Shown here: positions 1 to 15,404 of the stretch, one piece after another
Numbering within the stretch: the first letter of the stretch is position 1
How the letters are laid out: every line of letters begins with the position of its first letter
From: Prototheca cutis
Lineage: Eukaryota > Chlorophyta > Trebouxiophyceae > Chlorellales > Chlorellaceae
DNA: 64,000 bases
Direction: 5' to 3'
Assembly (NCBI GenBank): GCA_002897115.2
Contig: BCIH01000007.1
Coordinates: forward strand, 483,416 to 547,415
Made by a program: the position numbers and the translations under genes
Notes under the pieces: generated by a model
Seen by the model: the letters and a program-made list of their open reading frames with translations, nothing else
Database searches by the model: none
What the model was told of the DNA's origin: nothing

Positions 1-25
1 GGGGGGGGGGGGGGGGGGGGGGGGG
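1..25. repeat. G homopolymer at window edge
   Basis: The window opens with 25 G residues. Similar G or C runs occur inside introns throughout the window, so this is probably part of an intron of the ATM1-like gene or a contig edge. I see no coding content in it. Confidence 0.9.
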
Positions 26-137
26 CCTGCCAGATCAGCATGGCACTGGATTGACCCTTGTCAGGAAGTTGTGGAGAAGAATGTAATTGAACTCCCCGGT
101 TCCCACTCATGTCCCGTCCCCTCCACCATGACCCCAG

Positions 138-2886
138 TGGATGCTTTAAATTTGGATCCGACTGGCGGGACGGCGATGGCGGTTGGGGGCGCGGTGATGG
201 TCACCCCAGTGATGCTCATCATGGGCTACACCCTGGCACGCATCGGTGCCTCCTTCTGCAGCGAAGCCCGGAACGCCGTGTTTGCCACGGTGCGGTGTGT
301 TGAGAGAGGGGGCGGGGGGGGTTGCTACCTATTCATTCGTGTGGGGGGTACACACATACACGCATGCGTGCATGCCCATGCCTTTTCCTTGAAGTATCAT
401 CAACACTTCACATTTGATCCAGACAAACCCTCGGCTGCACCTCACAGCAGGCCACTGTATAACAACGCTCTCACCACAACCCTTGTACACTCCATGCCGG
501 CCAGGTGTCCCAATCAACGATCCGCAAGGTGGCCGTGGAGGTGTTTGCGCACCTGCACAATCTGGACTTGTCGTTCCATCTTTCTCGGCAGACAGGCGCG
601 GTGTCGCGCATCATCGACCGCGGCTCCCGGGGCATCAATTTCGTGCTGAGGTGCGGGTTGCCGTTCTATCTGTGTGGGGGTGAGGGGGTGGTGGTGGTTG
701 GGAGGGGGGCGTAGTAGTAGGTTGAGGGCGGGGGGAGGAGGCGACGGCATGCCTGTCAGTCACGAACAGTTTCGACGCGGCTGCGAGTATCAATCAATCC
801 TTCTCACTGCCACCGGCACCACGCAGTTCGATGTTGTTCAACGTAGTCCCTACGGCGCTCGAGGTCACGATGGTGGCAGGCATCCTCGCGTACAAGTGTG
901 GGGCGGCCTTTTCCCTCCTCACCGCTGCCACCATGGCGGCTTACACCGTCTTTACTTTTGGCATCACCAGTGTACGTTTGCTTGAGCTGGATGTGGGAAT
1001 GGAAGCTGTGGGTGTGCATGGGACTTGGCAGCCACTTTGCTTTTGACTTCTCGGTGCACCGCCCGGCAAACCTGCCCCCCCCCCCCTCCCCCCCATAAAA
1101 AAATAATGGAATCCACAGTGGCGGACACAGTTTCGGCGGCAGATGAACCGTGCGGAAGCGGAGGCCAGCAGTCGGGCGGTGGACTCGCTGATCAACTACG
1201 AAACTGTCAAGTACTTTGATGCCGAAGCCCATGAACAGCGCCGGTGGGTGGGTGGGTTTCTTTACGTGGGGCCGGGAGTACATGCATGCACACATGGACA
1301 GAACCATGCACTCCTCCGCGCTGAAGGACCCAACAACTCTGACCAACCGACCAAATAACACCTGCAGGTACGACGACTCGCTCAAGTCCTACTCCAAGGC
1401 AGCGATCGAGACGCAGCAGTCACTGTCACTGCTCAACTTTGGGCAGAGTGCCATCTTCTCGGCCGCGCTGGGTGGCGCGATGGTCATGTCGGCGCACGGT
1501 GTCGCCCAGGGAACCATGACTGTAGGCGATCTCGTCATGGTCAACGGCCTCCTGCTCCAGGTCTCAAGGGCTGTTTATTGTTATTCAATTTGTCGTTACT
1601 TTAGGGTGTCTCTAGCTGGTCTGATGCCCTGCAGGCTGGTGTGGAGAGAAACAGGTGGTCACTGGGTTCGACCCAACAAGATCCATCCCAAAACCCCCCA
1701 AAAGCATCACCACCATTACATAAACCCCACCACCATTGCTAATCGCAGCTGTCGCTGCCGCTCAATTTCTTGGGCAGCGTGTACCGAGAGACAAAGCAGG
1801 CTTTCGTGGACATGGGTGCCATGTTTGCATTGCTGCAGGAGCAGTCTGGCGTAGAAGATGCCCCTGGCGCGACGCCCCTGGCTCTTTCCCCCGCCGGCTA
1901 CGACGTGGAATTCCGCAACGTCAGCTTTGGGTACCGGCCCGGTCTTCGGAACCTGGAGCGCGTCAGCCTGCGGGTCCCGGCTGGGACCAGCCTGGCACTG
2001 GTGGGGACTTCTGGTTCGGGGAAATCCACGCTGCTGCGGCTGCTGTACCGGTTTTACGACCCTGAGGCCGGGTCCGTACTGGTGGGCGGCCAGGATGTCC
2101 GGGGGCTGCAGTTGGCCAGTCTCCGCAAGCAGTTGGGCGCAGTACCTCAGGACCTCGTGCTCTTCAACGACACCATCCGCTACAACATCGGCTACGGCCG
2201 TCTGGGCGCCACGCAAGAAGAAATCGAGAATGCCGCGCGCAGGGTGGGTGCTGTTGTCAGTGGCTTTGGGGTGTCGGATCGGGCTGCTGAGAATGGGGGC
2301 GAGGATTGCGGTGTGGGCAAATCTGCCGCTGCCTGACATCCCCCCACACTGACGATACAACCCCTCTCCGCTACACCAAAAAACAAATTGACAGGCGGCT
2401 ATTCACGACCGGATTATGTCATTCCCTGATGGGTACGACACCGAGGTGGGCGAGCGGGGCCTGAAGCTGAGCGGCGGCGAGAAACAACGCGTGGCACTGG
2501 CCCGTGCCTTCTTAAAGGACCCACCCATCCTTCTCTGCGACGAGGCCACCTCCGCGCTGGACTCGCACACGGAAAAGGCGGTGCTGGGCGCGCTGTTCTC
2601 GCTGGCCCGAGGCCGCACCACGTTGCTCGTTGCCCACCGCCTCAGCACAGCGGCACAGTGTGATGCCGTGGCGGTGCTTGAGGGCGGGTGCCTGGTGGAG
2701 TGGGGTTCGCACACCGAACTGCTGGCGAGGCGGGGACGCTACGCCGAGCTCTGGGCCAGGCAACAGGCCACTGTGGACGGTGCGGGGGATCCCCTCGTTG
2801 ACGGAGGGGAAGCTGCCCGCTCGGCTGCCGGCGCCGGTGATGGGGACGACAACATGGGGGCTGATGGGACAGGCATCGTCATTTGA
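138..2886 (+). CDS. ATM1: Mitochondrial ABC half-transporter, ATM1/ABCB7 type (5' partial)
   Basis: This is a half-size ABC exporter of the ATM1/ABCB7/ABCB25 family, which sits in the mitochondrial inner membrane and exports a glutathione- or sulfur-linked product needed for cytosolic Fe-S cluster assembly. I assemble seven exons: 138-289, 505-650, 827-971, 1119-1243, 1368-1560, 1749-2243 and 2395-2886, giving 581 full codons. The membrane domain carries family signatures such as [24 protein letters not shown] and [11 protein letters not shown]. The nucleotide-binding domain has Walker [10 protein letters not shown], signature [14 protein letters not shown], Walker [13 protein letters not shown] and H-loop VAHRLST. 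The tail after the ATPase domain is Gly/Asp-rich. The transit peptide and first membrane helices lie upstream of the window. All junctions are GT-AG and phase-consistent. Family assignment is firm; the substrate is inferred from the family. Confidence 0.93.
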
Positions 2887-3605
2887 GCGCCATCATCATC
2901 ATCATCACCACCACCATCACCATCGTCTGGAATATGATGCGGCTGAACGCAGACCCTGGCCAAGCACGTTGGCCATCAGTCTGTCCAGTTGCGCTCTGCA
3001 TGATGCTTGGAATCTTCCCCGCCGCCTGATGTCTCACAGAAAAGTGGGTCACTGTAATGTCAGAAGGCGCCCAAACGAAGTAAGTATGAACTGCAATCAT
3101 TCGAGCTCTCTCTGGGTCTTGATCATGCTGATGCATCCGAGTGGCGCGGTGGTCGTGTTGATGAATCGGATCATTGGGATCGTCGTGCACGTGGCAGTAC
3201 GCCGCGCACGTCCCACGTGAACGAACGATCACGACAGCGGTGAACCTTCCCTTCCCTGCGTTACCAAAGCGACGACGTGTCTCTTCTGGAAGTACAAGAT
3301 CATTATACTGCGATGGGACCTGCGCAAGTACTGACTGCAGAACAGGTGGCGAGACGCGATTGGACTCGGCAGAGGAGGTGACGAAGCCATGCGGGAGTTG
3401 TCGGGGCATTGTTTCGGCAAAAATGCAGACATGCACCTCTTGGATATCGTAAACCGTCCATGAGCTGATTTACAGCTGTTTGTGAACGCTCTTGACTCTG
3501 ACTCGTGCTTGGCCCGCCTAGCAATCACGGGAGCTTCCTGCCCTGCATCCCCGGTGTGTGTCACGCAGGCACCCACGCGCACGCCCCTTGTAGAACGAGA
3601 GGACG
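2887..3605. other. Intergenic region with CAT/CAC microsatellite
   Basis: No gene is recognised here. A CAT/CAC trinucleotide run lies just after the ATM1 stop (about 2890-2925). It makes histidine runs in one frame that I do not regard as coding. The rest would hold the ATM1 3' UTR and the promoter of the next gene. Confidence 0.6.
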
Positions 3606-4272
3606 ATGGTAAACCCGCTGATCGAGGAGTGCAAGGCCACTCATAGGCAAATATTGGATCTCGAAGGGGGCCAGGTGAGATTGAGGATGGTGCACTGCAT
3701 CGGGTGGACAGTGTCCTGGGGCTGGTTTGAAGGGCACTCTTTGGGCCTGCAGTCAGGCTGCAGCTGTGGAGCACCGCTGTTTCCAGGTCTTGAAGAACGA
3801 CAATGCACGCGCACACACACACCTGATACGTCCATTGCAGCTCGAGTCTCGGAGGGCTGCGGCGCACAGCCATGCTCTGACGGTGCAGCAGCAAATCCAG
3901 GCCTCGAATGCGGAGATGGCGGCGGCCCGGGCGGAGCTGACTCGGGCTCAGGCCGCGCTAGCCAAGCTGGGGTCGGGCCTGCGGCCCTCCAACTGGTTCC
4001 GCAGCGATGCCAGCAAGGCGGCCAAGGAGTCGAAGGAGGAAGCGGCGGTGGCCAATGCCAATGCCGCCATCGCCCGGGTGCAACAGCGCCTCGCCGAGCT
4101 GCACGCCTCCCTCCAACAAGCGCAACAGGAAGAAGCGATGCTCGCCAACCAGGTATGTGCATGTCTGTGGGGGGGGGGGGGGGGGGCATTGGGTAACGGT
4201 CCTCTTGTTTTTGCACGTGCGATGCCAGGGCACAAGTCCGAGTTGGACTTTCAGATGCCCAAGTCGCTGACG

Positions 4273-4318
<46 letters not shown>

Positions 4319-5195
4319 CACCAAGTTCCTCCTCATTGCAGACGGGGACGCTACAGAGCCTGAGGGCCAAGCGGACGGCGCAGCTGCAGGCGCTGACCGG
4401 GGCACCCGAGTTTGCAGCAGAGCCGCGGCTGGGCGTGCTGGCCGCCGAAATCCAAGGCGCGCAGGCAGAGGCGTCGCAAAACGCAGGCTGGGCGGCGCAG
4501 TACGCCACCGCTGACGCGGGCCTGCGCCGGGCCCAAACCAACCTGCAGTCTGCGCTCAGCGGCCTGCGTGCCAGCAAAACCATCAACACCGTCGGCGTCA
4601 TTACTGTGAGCACAAGAACGGGAGATTTGAATCGGGGGATTTGTTGTTGTTTGCGGGGAGGAGGACTCTAAGGATAGGGTTTGTTGTCGTTAATATGGTC
4701 AACGCTGTGCAACGGTTCTTCATGACATGCCTCCACTTCTCTGTTCTCCTCCCTCCTCCCTCCTTCCAGAACATCCAGCGGCGGCGAAGGCCCGGTCCCC
4801 CCCCCAGAAATTCCGTGCTGCCTGGCGCAATTCAGATGGGCCAGGTGCGTCGCGCTGACGACCAGGTCGCGGCGGCGGTGCAGCAAATCCTGGCGGTGCA
4901 CGCGGCGTTGCCCACGTTGCCATACATCGAGCCCGCCAAGCTGCGGGGCGCCAGCCGTGGCGTGTTTGTCAACCTGCTGGGCCGCGGGCTGGCCACGCAG
5001 CTGTACAGCCAGGCGCAGCTGTCTGGTGGCGTGGCGCAGGTGGAACGCATGCTGAGCCAGCTCAGGCAGTGCCTGGAGTGGACGTCTGCAAACACTGCCG
5101 CGTTTCGCCAGCGAGAGGCAAATGCCCTGGCCGCCGCCGCGGCAAAGGCTGCGGAGCGCGAAGCCCTCCAAATCCAGGTCCTGTCCAGGCTCTAG
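3606..5195 (+). CDS. Coiled-coil protein of unrecognised family, copy A
   Basis: I do not recognise the family. Four exons (3606-3674, 3841-4152, 4342-4605, 4770-5195) join in phase 0 throughout and encode 356 residues. Residues about 24-130 are Ala/Gln/Glu-rich with heptad-like spacing, suggesting a coiled coil. The C-terminal 140 residues look globular and contain QMGQVRRADDQ, LPYIEPAKL and a Cys-Trp segment (LRQCLEW). The gene is a tandem paralogue of the next gene (5742-7436): the second exons are both exactly 104 codons, and the first two introns interrupt the same positions. Copy A has a third intron (4606-4769) that copy B lacks. No signal peptide or membrane helix is evident. Because these are conserved paralogues with consistent splice sites, I am confident it is a real gene, but its function is unknown. 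Confidence 0.8.
4169..4186. repeat. G18 tract in an intron of coiled-coil gene A
   Basis: There are 18 consecutive G residues just downstream of a GTATGT splice donor. It is one of many intronic G/C homopolymers in the window. Confidence 0.85.
4280..4311. repeat. (CA)n microsatellite in an intron
   Basis: A CA dinucleotide run of about 16 units lies in the second intron of coiled-coil gene A, upstream of the TTGCAG acceptor. Confidence 0.85.
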
Positions 5196-5741
5196 GCTGC
5201 CGCAAAAGGTGATGAGAACGAACGTGCGACATTTGCTGCCGATGCAATCATTGGCTTGTCTTGGCCCGGGATGAGGCACCCAATGCACGACGAGACCCGC
5301 TGGTTGTGGCCTGTCCCGCCTTTGGAGAGGCGCCGTGGGAGTGTCTGTTGCCAGAGCATATTGGTGTTTGCATTGAGAACTTGTGTACTGATTTTGTGAC
5401 TGAGAACTGTCCAGATGTGCTGGGGGTACCGGGAGGGTGGAGGCTCTGGCCTCACAAGGACCCGGCAGCTCGCCGTATAATCAGCTGCTGAAGATCTGCT
5501 AGTCGCGGAAACCCTCATCGGCCCCGCCTCAAACGCGGTGCGAAGGGCGCCGGGTGGGGGGTATAAAAACCTGGCCGGTAGCGAATCATTGACAGAATTC
5601 GACAATACTCTGCCGTACGACTGGGTGATTTCAATCTTTACCAAACCTGAATAGAATTCGGTTGGGCTTGAGGCGGGCGATCTCGGTTACGTACTGTGCG
5701 TACGGTTCTATCCCGGCCGACCCCCCTAGCCGCTCTCGACG
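5196..5741. other. Intergenic region between the tandem paralogues
   Basis: No ORF resembling a gene is seen. The region should hold the 3' end of copy A and the promoter of copy B, including a TATA-like site at 5562. Confidence 0.6.
5562..5568 (+). promoter_or_regulatory. TATA-box-like element
   Basis: TATAAAA lies 174 bases upstream of the ATG of coiled-coil gene B, at the end of a GC-rich stretch. The position suits a core promoter with a roughly 140-base 5' UTR. This is sequence-based inference only. Confidence 0.45.
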
Positions 5742-7436
5742 ATGGCGTCAGCAGGCCCTCCTCCCGTGGCCGTGCAGCCCGTGGCTGGATACCCACCCCC
5801 GATGGCTGGGGCCGCTGCTCCTTCTGCTCCCGTCCCCGCGACTGCCGCGCCGACGAATCCCCAGGCGGTCGATGCGTGTCGCCAGCTTAATGCTCGCATC
5901 GCCAGCCTCGAGGCGGCTCAGGTACACTTCTGATGGGTCATTTGCTCTTTTAATGTGCGGGGTTTTCGTTCCCATGGCCACTGCGCGACTGTCCCAGGCG
6001 CCAGTCGCACGTGGCGGGGAATCTTGTGTATCTTGCGGCCTGACATGGAACCCCCCCGACCAGCGTGTGGTCCACAACAGGGCACACGAATGGGTTGCGC
6101 CCGCCATTGTCCCGAGCCGCTTCCCAGTCTGCGTGCCGTTGTTCCTCCAGCACTTGCATATCTCCATGGATGCTTGTGCTTTTCCTGTCACCCATCGACA
6201 GCCAACCACCGACAAACCGCAACCACCGCGCCTCCGATCCGCGTCGGCACAGGTCGAAAGCAAGCGCACCCAGGCGGGCCACGATGCGCAGCAGGCGAAG
6301 ACCGCGCTGGACGCGGCCTCCCGCGCGCTGACGGCGGCGCAACAGCGCGCCACGGCGGCCGCTGCTGAGCTGGAAAAGTATGCAAACCACTGGGTCCCCG
6401 GCAAAATCCTGGGGGGCAAGGCCAAGCAGGAGCAGAAGAAGGCCGAGCTGCAGGCCGCGGTGGATGCCTCGCGGACCGACGTCGCAGCCCGTGAGGCGGA
6501 TGTCAAGGCCTGCTCCGATCGCTTGAGCGCTGCCCAGGCCGCCGAGTCCGAGCTGGCCAGCCAGGTGTGCTGGCATTTTTTCCCTTTTTCCTTTGTTTTT
6601 GAAGGGGGGGAGTAGTTGTTTGGGAAGAGGGGAGAGGGGTTGGAAGCGAGCTTGTCTCTTTGTCCATGCCTATGGATGCCCGAGCACATGCATGAACAAA
6701 CGAGACACTCCCAACATGATCCCAGGTTTCGCTGTTGAGCACGTTGCGGGCGCAGCGTCAGACGCAGCTGGATGCTGTGTTTGCGGCTTCGGTGGCGGCG
6801 GATGCCGAGCTGGCAGGCCTGGCGCAGGCGGCCGGAGCGCTGCGCGGCGAGGCTGCCCAGAACCGGGGTTGGGCAGGGCAGTACGCTGAGGCGGAGGCCG
6901 GTCTCAAGCGCGCGATGGGCCAGCTCCAGGCCGCGACGAAGAGTCTCAAGACAGCCCAGGTTGTGGGTCGGGTGGAGATGCTGGATGACATCGGCTTGCG
7001 GCGGCGGGAGCGGTTTGCCGGTGTACCCCCCGGCATGGGCATGCGGCGCGAGGGCATGGTTGGCGAGATGGTGCAGCTGGGTCAGGTGCGGCGTGCCAAC
7101 GAGATGGTGTCGGCTGCGGCGCGCGACATCCTGGCCGTGCACAGCCGCATGCCCAGCCTGCCCTACATCGAGCCTGCGCTCGTCAAGTCGTGTGCGGGCG
7201 GAATCTTCCTCGATGTGCTGGGGGGCAACATGCTCAGCGAGATGATGGTCCAATCAAAGGTCAGGCAGAGCCTGGCCAGCGTCGATCGCATGGTCAGCGA
7301 GTGCGGACAATGCGTGCAGTGGGCCGCCCAGAACGCCGCAGCATTCCAGGCCCGAGCCGCCGATGCCGAGCGCGGGGCCGCCGCCAAAGAAGCCGAACTC
7401 CAGAGCCTCCGCCTCCGCAAGCTGGACACGCTGTGA
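5742..7436 (+). CDS. Coiled-coil protein of unrecognised family, copy B
   Basis: This is the paralogue of the gene at 3606-5195. Three exons (5742-5921, 6253-6564, 6726-7436) give 400 residues. The first 36 residues are Pro/Ala-rich and absent from copy A. After them, ACRQLNARIASLEAAQ matches copy A's exon 1. Exon 2 (104 codons, Ala/Lys/Glu-rich) is predicted coiled coil. The C-terminal half has QLGQVRRANEM, LPYIEPALVK and CGQCVQWAAQNAAAF, mirroring copy A. Exon 3 here equals exons 3 and 4 of copy A fused, so one intron was gained in A or lost in B. Function is unknown. A cytoskeletal or scaffold role would be a guess. Confidence 0.82.
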
Positions 7437-7959
7437 TTGATGCGTGCATGCCCGCCTGCAGCTGGTTCTCTGACCTCTGCAAGGTCGGTGACCTCAAGGC
7501 CCGGAGCGCACCGCCTGTTTTGCAAAGCCTAAAACTGATTTGCTCAGAATCCCCTGATTGCCAGGTCAAAGGTGGTTGGATGGCCTCACACCCGTCAGGT
7601 TTCTGCACTCTCAGCATGCATGCCTTGTCAACCCTGCCCACTGTCTGGCCCCTTGACTCCACTGGGCCGCATTTGTCACTTGCCGACTGCACTTCGATCC
7701 TCGAGGAGTTGCTCTGTATCTGTCTGCGCGTTGCAACCTGCTGTACGTCCACTCCCCGTGATATGGCAAGTTTACCGGTGGCCATGGCGGCTCATGTGGC
7801 CTGCATCGAGGCTTCCAAGAACCACATCCCTCGAACAGGTGTCCTTAACCACGCGGCGAAAGCGGCGCGATCCAAAACAAAACCATGTTTCCGCCGTTTG
7901 GGTCCGCCGTAAAGTAACCAAAACCAAATTGCACCGTCTACACTAAAACTCGAACGGGA
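7437..7959. other. Intergenic region, no gene seen
   Basis: I see no conserved protein, tRNA or repeat here. It should contain the 3' UTR of coiled-coil gene B and the promoter of the SIMPL-domain gene. Confidence 0.55.
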
Positions 7960-9218
7960 ATGTCAATTACGGGTCTGACAGCGAGGCTGTTGCTTGTGGC
8001 ATTGCTTGCGACCACCCCCATGGCGCGTGGACAAGGCGACAAGGACACCCCGTACATCCGGGTGGTGGGCCAGTCGTCCGTCACTGTGGCACCAGACATG
8101 GCGGTTGTATCCATTCAAGTCAGTTCTACAAAGCCGTCTGCTACCGCGGCGCGTGACGATGGGGCGGAACTCACCAACTCGACGCTGAACGCGCTTTCGG
8201 AACTGAATGGCCTCAACCAAACCACCGACATCAGCACGACCAACGTCAATATCCAACCCAAAATCGTGAGTTCATGGACTGATGATGTTTTTTTCATTGC
8301 GCAATGGGACCAGTGCATCGCGATTGGGCCTGTTCGGTGGGGCGTGCTGGCGTGCAGGGTGTGACGTGCAATCCCACCCCACGCAAACCCATTTCCCCCA
8401 CTCTGTCCAGGAGTACAACCAACAGACGGGAGAGAGCAAGATTCTCGGTTACACATTCTCACAGGATCTCCAGGTTGGCTGATGTTTGGTGGATTGCTTT
8501 TTTAAAAAGGGGTTTGGGAATTGCATGGGATTTGGCTTGCCTGGTACAACTGAACGGCTGCGCCATCGAGCAGCAGCAATGTATTTCACACAGCGAGCGG
8601 TGAGCATGAATTTCCAGCATCATCCAGCCCGCCCAAAGGCCTACTCCTTTACCGCCGCAGATCAACGTCAATGACCTGGAAAGCAGTCTGTTGTCTGATG
8701 TCATTGATGCCGCCATCACCGTGGGGGGCAACAGCCTGACCCTCAACTCGGTGACGCTGCAAGTCAGTCCGTCGCTGCAGCACGAGGTGATGAAGCAGGC
8801 TCGCGGCGCGGCGGTCAAGGACGCCGCCGACACGGCTGCCCTGCTGGCAGACGCTGCGGGCGTAACCTTGGGTGCCCCCATCCGCATCGTGGACAACAAC
8901 CAGGCGCCAGTGCCCGTTTCGGGCGGCGGAGGTGCGTCTGCGGTGAAACCCTTTCTGCTGGGTTGGCCAGGGTTGGCGCCTGTCGTACCGCGGACTCTTT
9001 TTGGAACCCTGATGCTGCAGAGAAAGCATGCACTCGCTGGTCCGTCCTATGAACACTTGTTATGATCATCTCTCAGCACTCTCGGCAATCCACACACCCA
9101 CTTCGTTACAGGTGGCACGGCAGCGTATGCTGCCAAGATGGCGACCCCGATCTCCGTGGGAACCACCACGGTGGACGCCTCTGTCTCCGTGGAATACAAC
9201 TTTACAACTGCGCAGTAG
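7960..9218 (+). CDS. Secreted or organelle-lumen SIMPL-domain (DUF541) protein
   Basis: This 248-residue SIMPL/DUF541 (YggE-like) protein is built from four exons: 7960-8265, 8411-8473, 8661-8931 and 9112-9218. The N-terminus is a hydrophobic signal peptide, ending near ARG-QGDK. The domain then begins with the typical YIRVVGQSSVTVAPDMA, followed by TTDISTTNVNIQPKI, the LGYTFSQDLQ strand and a late helix, HEVMKQARGAAVKDAADTAA. The end, TTVDASVSVEYNF, is also family-like. The biochemical function of SIMPL proteins is poorly known; bacterial members are periplasmic and linked to oxidative stress. Introns and a eukaryotic-style signal show that it is a nuclear gene. The second exon is only 21 codons. 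Confidence 0.85.
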
Positions 9219-9578
9219 AGAGGCGCTTCTGGAAGTTGGAACCGTGCAGTTTCGAGTGTGCATACTGAATTTTGTACTAATGTGAATTACTCCGGGTCCG
9301 GACTGGAGCATCGCGAGCAGCCAAGGAAAACCGCACACCCTCGCTCACGAAGGCGTCTGTCTCTTTCTCACTGGAACCATCCACCAACCGACTGATGATT
9401 GCCCCTCGCATGCGTGCTGATTGCACCCAGACTTCTCATTCATTCTGTATACAGACGCGGTACACTGAAACGTGCAGCATGGACCAGTGCGCGTGGGTGG
9501 AGGACGCTTACCCTCTCAAAGACCATCAGAATCAGCACCCTTGCCGGGCGTATGGCATCGCCGGCTGTGGGTCCATTC
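9219..9578. other. Convergent 3' region between SIMPL gene and PEX6
   Basis: This 360-base stretch separates two stop codons facing each other. I see only presumed 3' UTRs. Confidence 0.55.
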
Positions 9579-13255
<3,677 letters not shown>

Positions 13256-15404
13256 CCCCGCTCCGCTCTTTCCACAGTCGTAAAGCCTATGTAAAGGAAA
13301 CCATGGTGACCACAAAACAATATTGTCAACGTCCTCCCCTGGCCATGGGATCAGATACATGGCACTGTTTCGTGATGCATGCTCCCATGAAAAATGAGCG
13401 CTGATGTGGCAAGTGAATCCTCAACAGACTTGGGTGCCCGAGACCAGATGTTGGCCCGCCGGGATACCAGCTCACTTGCAGCTCCACTTGCAAATGTCAT
13501 CGTCAACTTTCAACTTTAGTAATTTCTTTGGGAATGCGATCGCCGCAATGCACCCACAGGCGGAAGGCCAATTTCGGAACAGGCAGTACTATGCAGGGTC
13601 GAAATAATGCCACCAGCTCAGCCAGCAACAGCGCCACATCACCCCGGGGGTTGCTGGGCATCACTGATGGCTGTGAATTGTCACCCCCCACAGGGCAATA
13701 GGAAGGTGGACCACCTCGATGACGGGCCACCTCCGGGGCTGCTTTCACTTCCCGGGGGAGGGAAGGAGCCCCGGGGGTTCCCACCCCCAGTTGGGAAGAC
13801 TATAAACCCCCAGGATAGATGGATGTATGTTCGTCAGCACTGCGGCGCTGGAAGCGCAGAGGCCGCTCGCCGGTCTTCCGCAGGCTCTGCACGATGTGCC
13901 TCATGTTCAGACATGCCATCAGGTCTCTGTTCCAGAGACGATGCTCGCTGGTCGGGGGGCGGCACTCCTTGTTGGTGCAGCACCAGCTGATAGCACAGCA
14001 CCGTGGGTNTCTGCTCTCTGCACGACCCGTCCTGCTGCCNAGAAGGAACCCAACCCATTCTCTGAGCGACGCGGCCAGGGAATGCGGTCCAACAGGCATC
14101 TTGTCTGAAAAACATGCCCTTGCTGTGCAGGTGGNAGCCTTGCCACAAACCTCAAACAAGGGGTTCATCATTTTCTGCCGTTATTGTCTACTGGGGCGTT
14201 GAGACCTGAGCGACAAGATGGTTCCAGGAACCTCGGGCATATTGTCTTCTGCTTCAATCAATAGGAGAGCTGCATATGTAATTGAAAACGTACAGGAACT
14301 CTGCTTGTGTGCGACAGAAGGTTGCCGCCCTGGGTCCTCAAGTGTTCCAGCACCTCCCCTGTGCAAAGGGAATATCACAGTCAAGGCCACCCGGCGGACT
14401 CCGTTGCCAAACCATCATATATGCCTTGCTGTTAGCAGCAGCCGACTGGGATGGGGATTAGGAACCAGGGTGTGGCGCTGAGAAGAAGGGCCGGTTTCAT
14501 GCGTTGCAGAAACCCAGAAAGCCTTTTCGAGGCTGCAGGTCAATGATCTTGTGCTGACTGCACCTGCCTTGATTGTTTGTTTGTGCAGTCGGACCCCAGT
14601 CCACTGAGATCCACTCCTTTGCACCATGCATGGCAATCTCTGGAACCACTCGGGCAATGGAGGCAAGTTTACATCTCGCAGTGTGCAAGCACCCTTCTTC
14701 TGTTCTTGGGGTGGCGTTGGATTGGGTTGGATGAAGGAGTCGAGGATCACGCACTTTGAGGTTCCTGTCCTTCCCTTGCGGGTTGAGGCGGTAAACGCAG
14801 GCCATTCTTCTCATCCCATCGCACACCGGCCCGTGGGGGATTTGTGCCATTCCCCACTCGGGCCGACGCCTGAGTGCATCATCAGATCGACACTCCGATC
14901 ACACAGCGCAGTCTTTTGATTCGGTGCGTGTATACAGATTTTTACATCATACGATACGCACCTGACTCTGAATCACAGTGTCTGAAATGTGGTAGAGCAT
15001 CCTCGTACTTTGGGATGTTCCCGTGGTGACGGTGCTCGAGCCCATGGTGGAGAGTGTGGAAGATGGGTCGGGCTGGATTCAGCCAAAATCCAGCCGGCAG
15101 AGGAATGCAAACAGGCAGCAGGTGCGTTTTGTGTCCTGATCCTTGGCTGATGTGATGGGACGGGGCCCCCGAGCCGTCGGTCGGTCGGCCACACTCCGGT
15201 CGGGATACTTACCCATCGCAGGGCCAGCGCCCCTACGGCGAGCAGAATGGGCGCCGAGAGCCGCGTGGAGCCCCTCGTCAGCGGCAGAGAGAGTGGACGG
15301 GCGGCCCTGGCTCCTCCAGTGACGCCGTCCGCCCATCCCGACCACTGACCGTTCAGACGGGCCGGAGCAGGGACAGGGCAGGCGCTGGCCTCCCAGGCAA
15401 GCCC
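13256..15404. other. 2.1-kb region without a recognised gene
   Basis: This stretch lies between the divergent PEX6 and deubiquitinase genes and is less GC-biased than the coding parts. The ORFs in it are short, have no family resemblance and no plausible splice partners. It must contain both promoters and 5' UTRs. I see no tRNA cloverleaf or mobile-element end. An unrecognised non-coding RNA or lineage-specific gene cannot be excluded. Confidence 0.5.

Noticed and set aside
2884..2930. Poly-histidine reading frame over the CAT/CAC repeat
   Set aside because: It is a microsatellite just after the ATM1 stop, has no flanking conserved protein and no splice partner.
5748..7253. 500-codon reverse open frame
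   Set aside because: It is antisense to coiled-coil gene B, crosses its introns and has no domain similarity.
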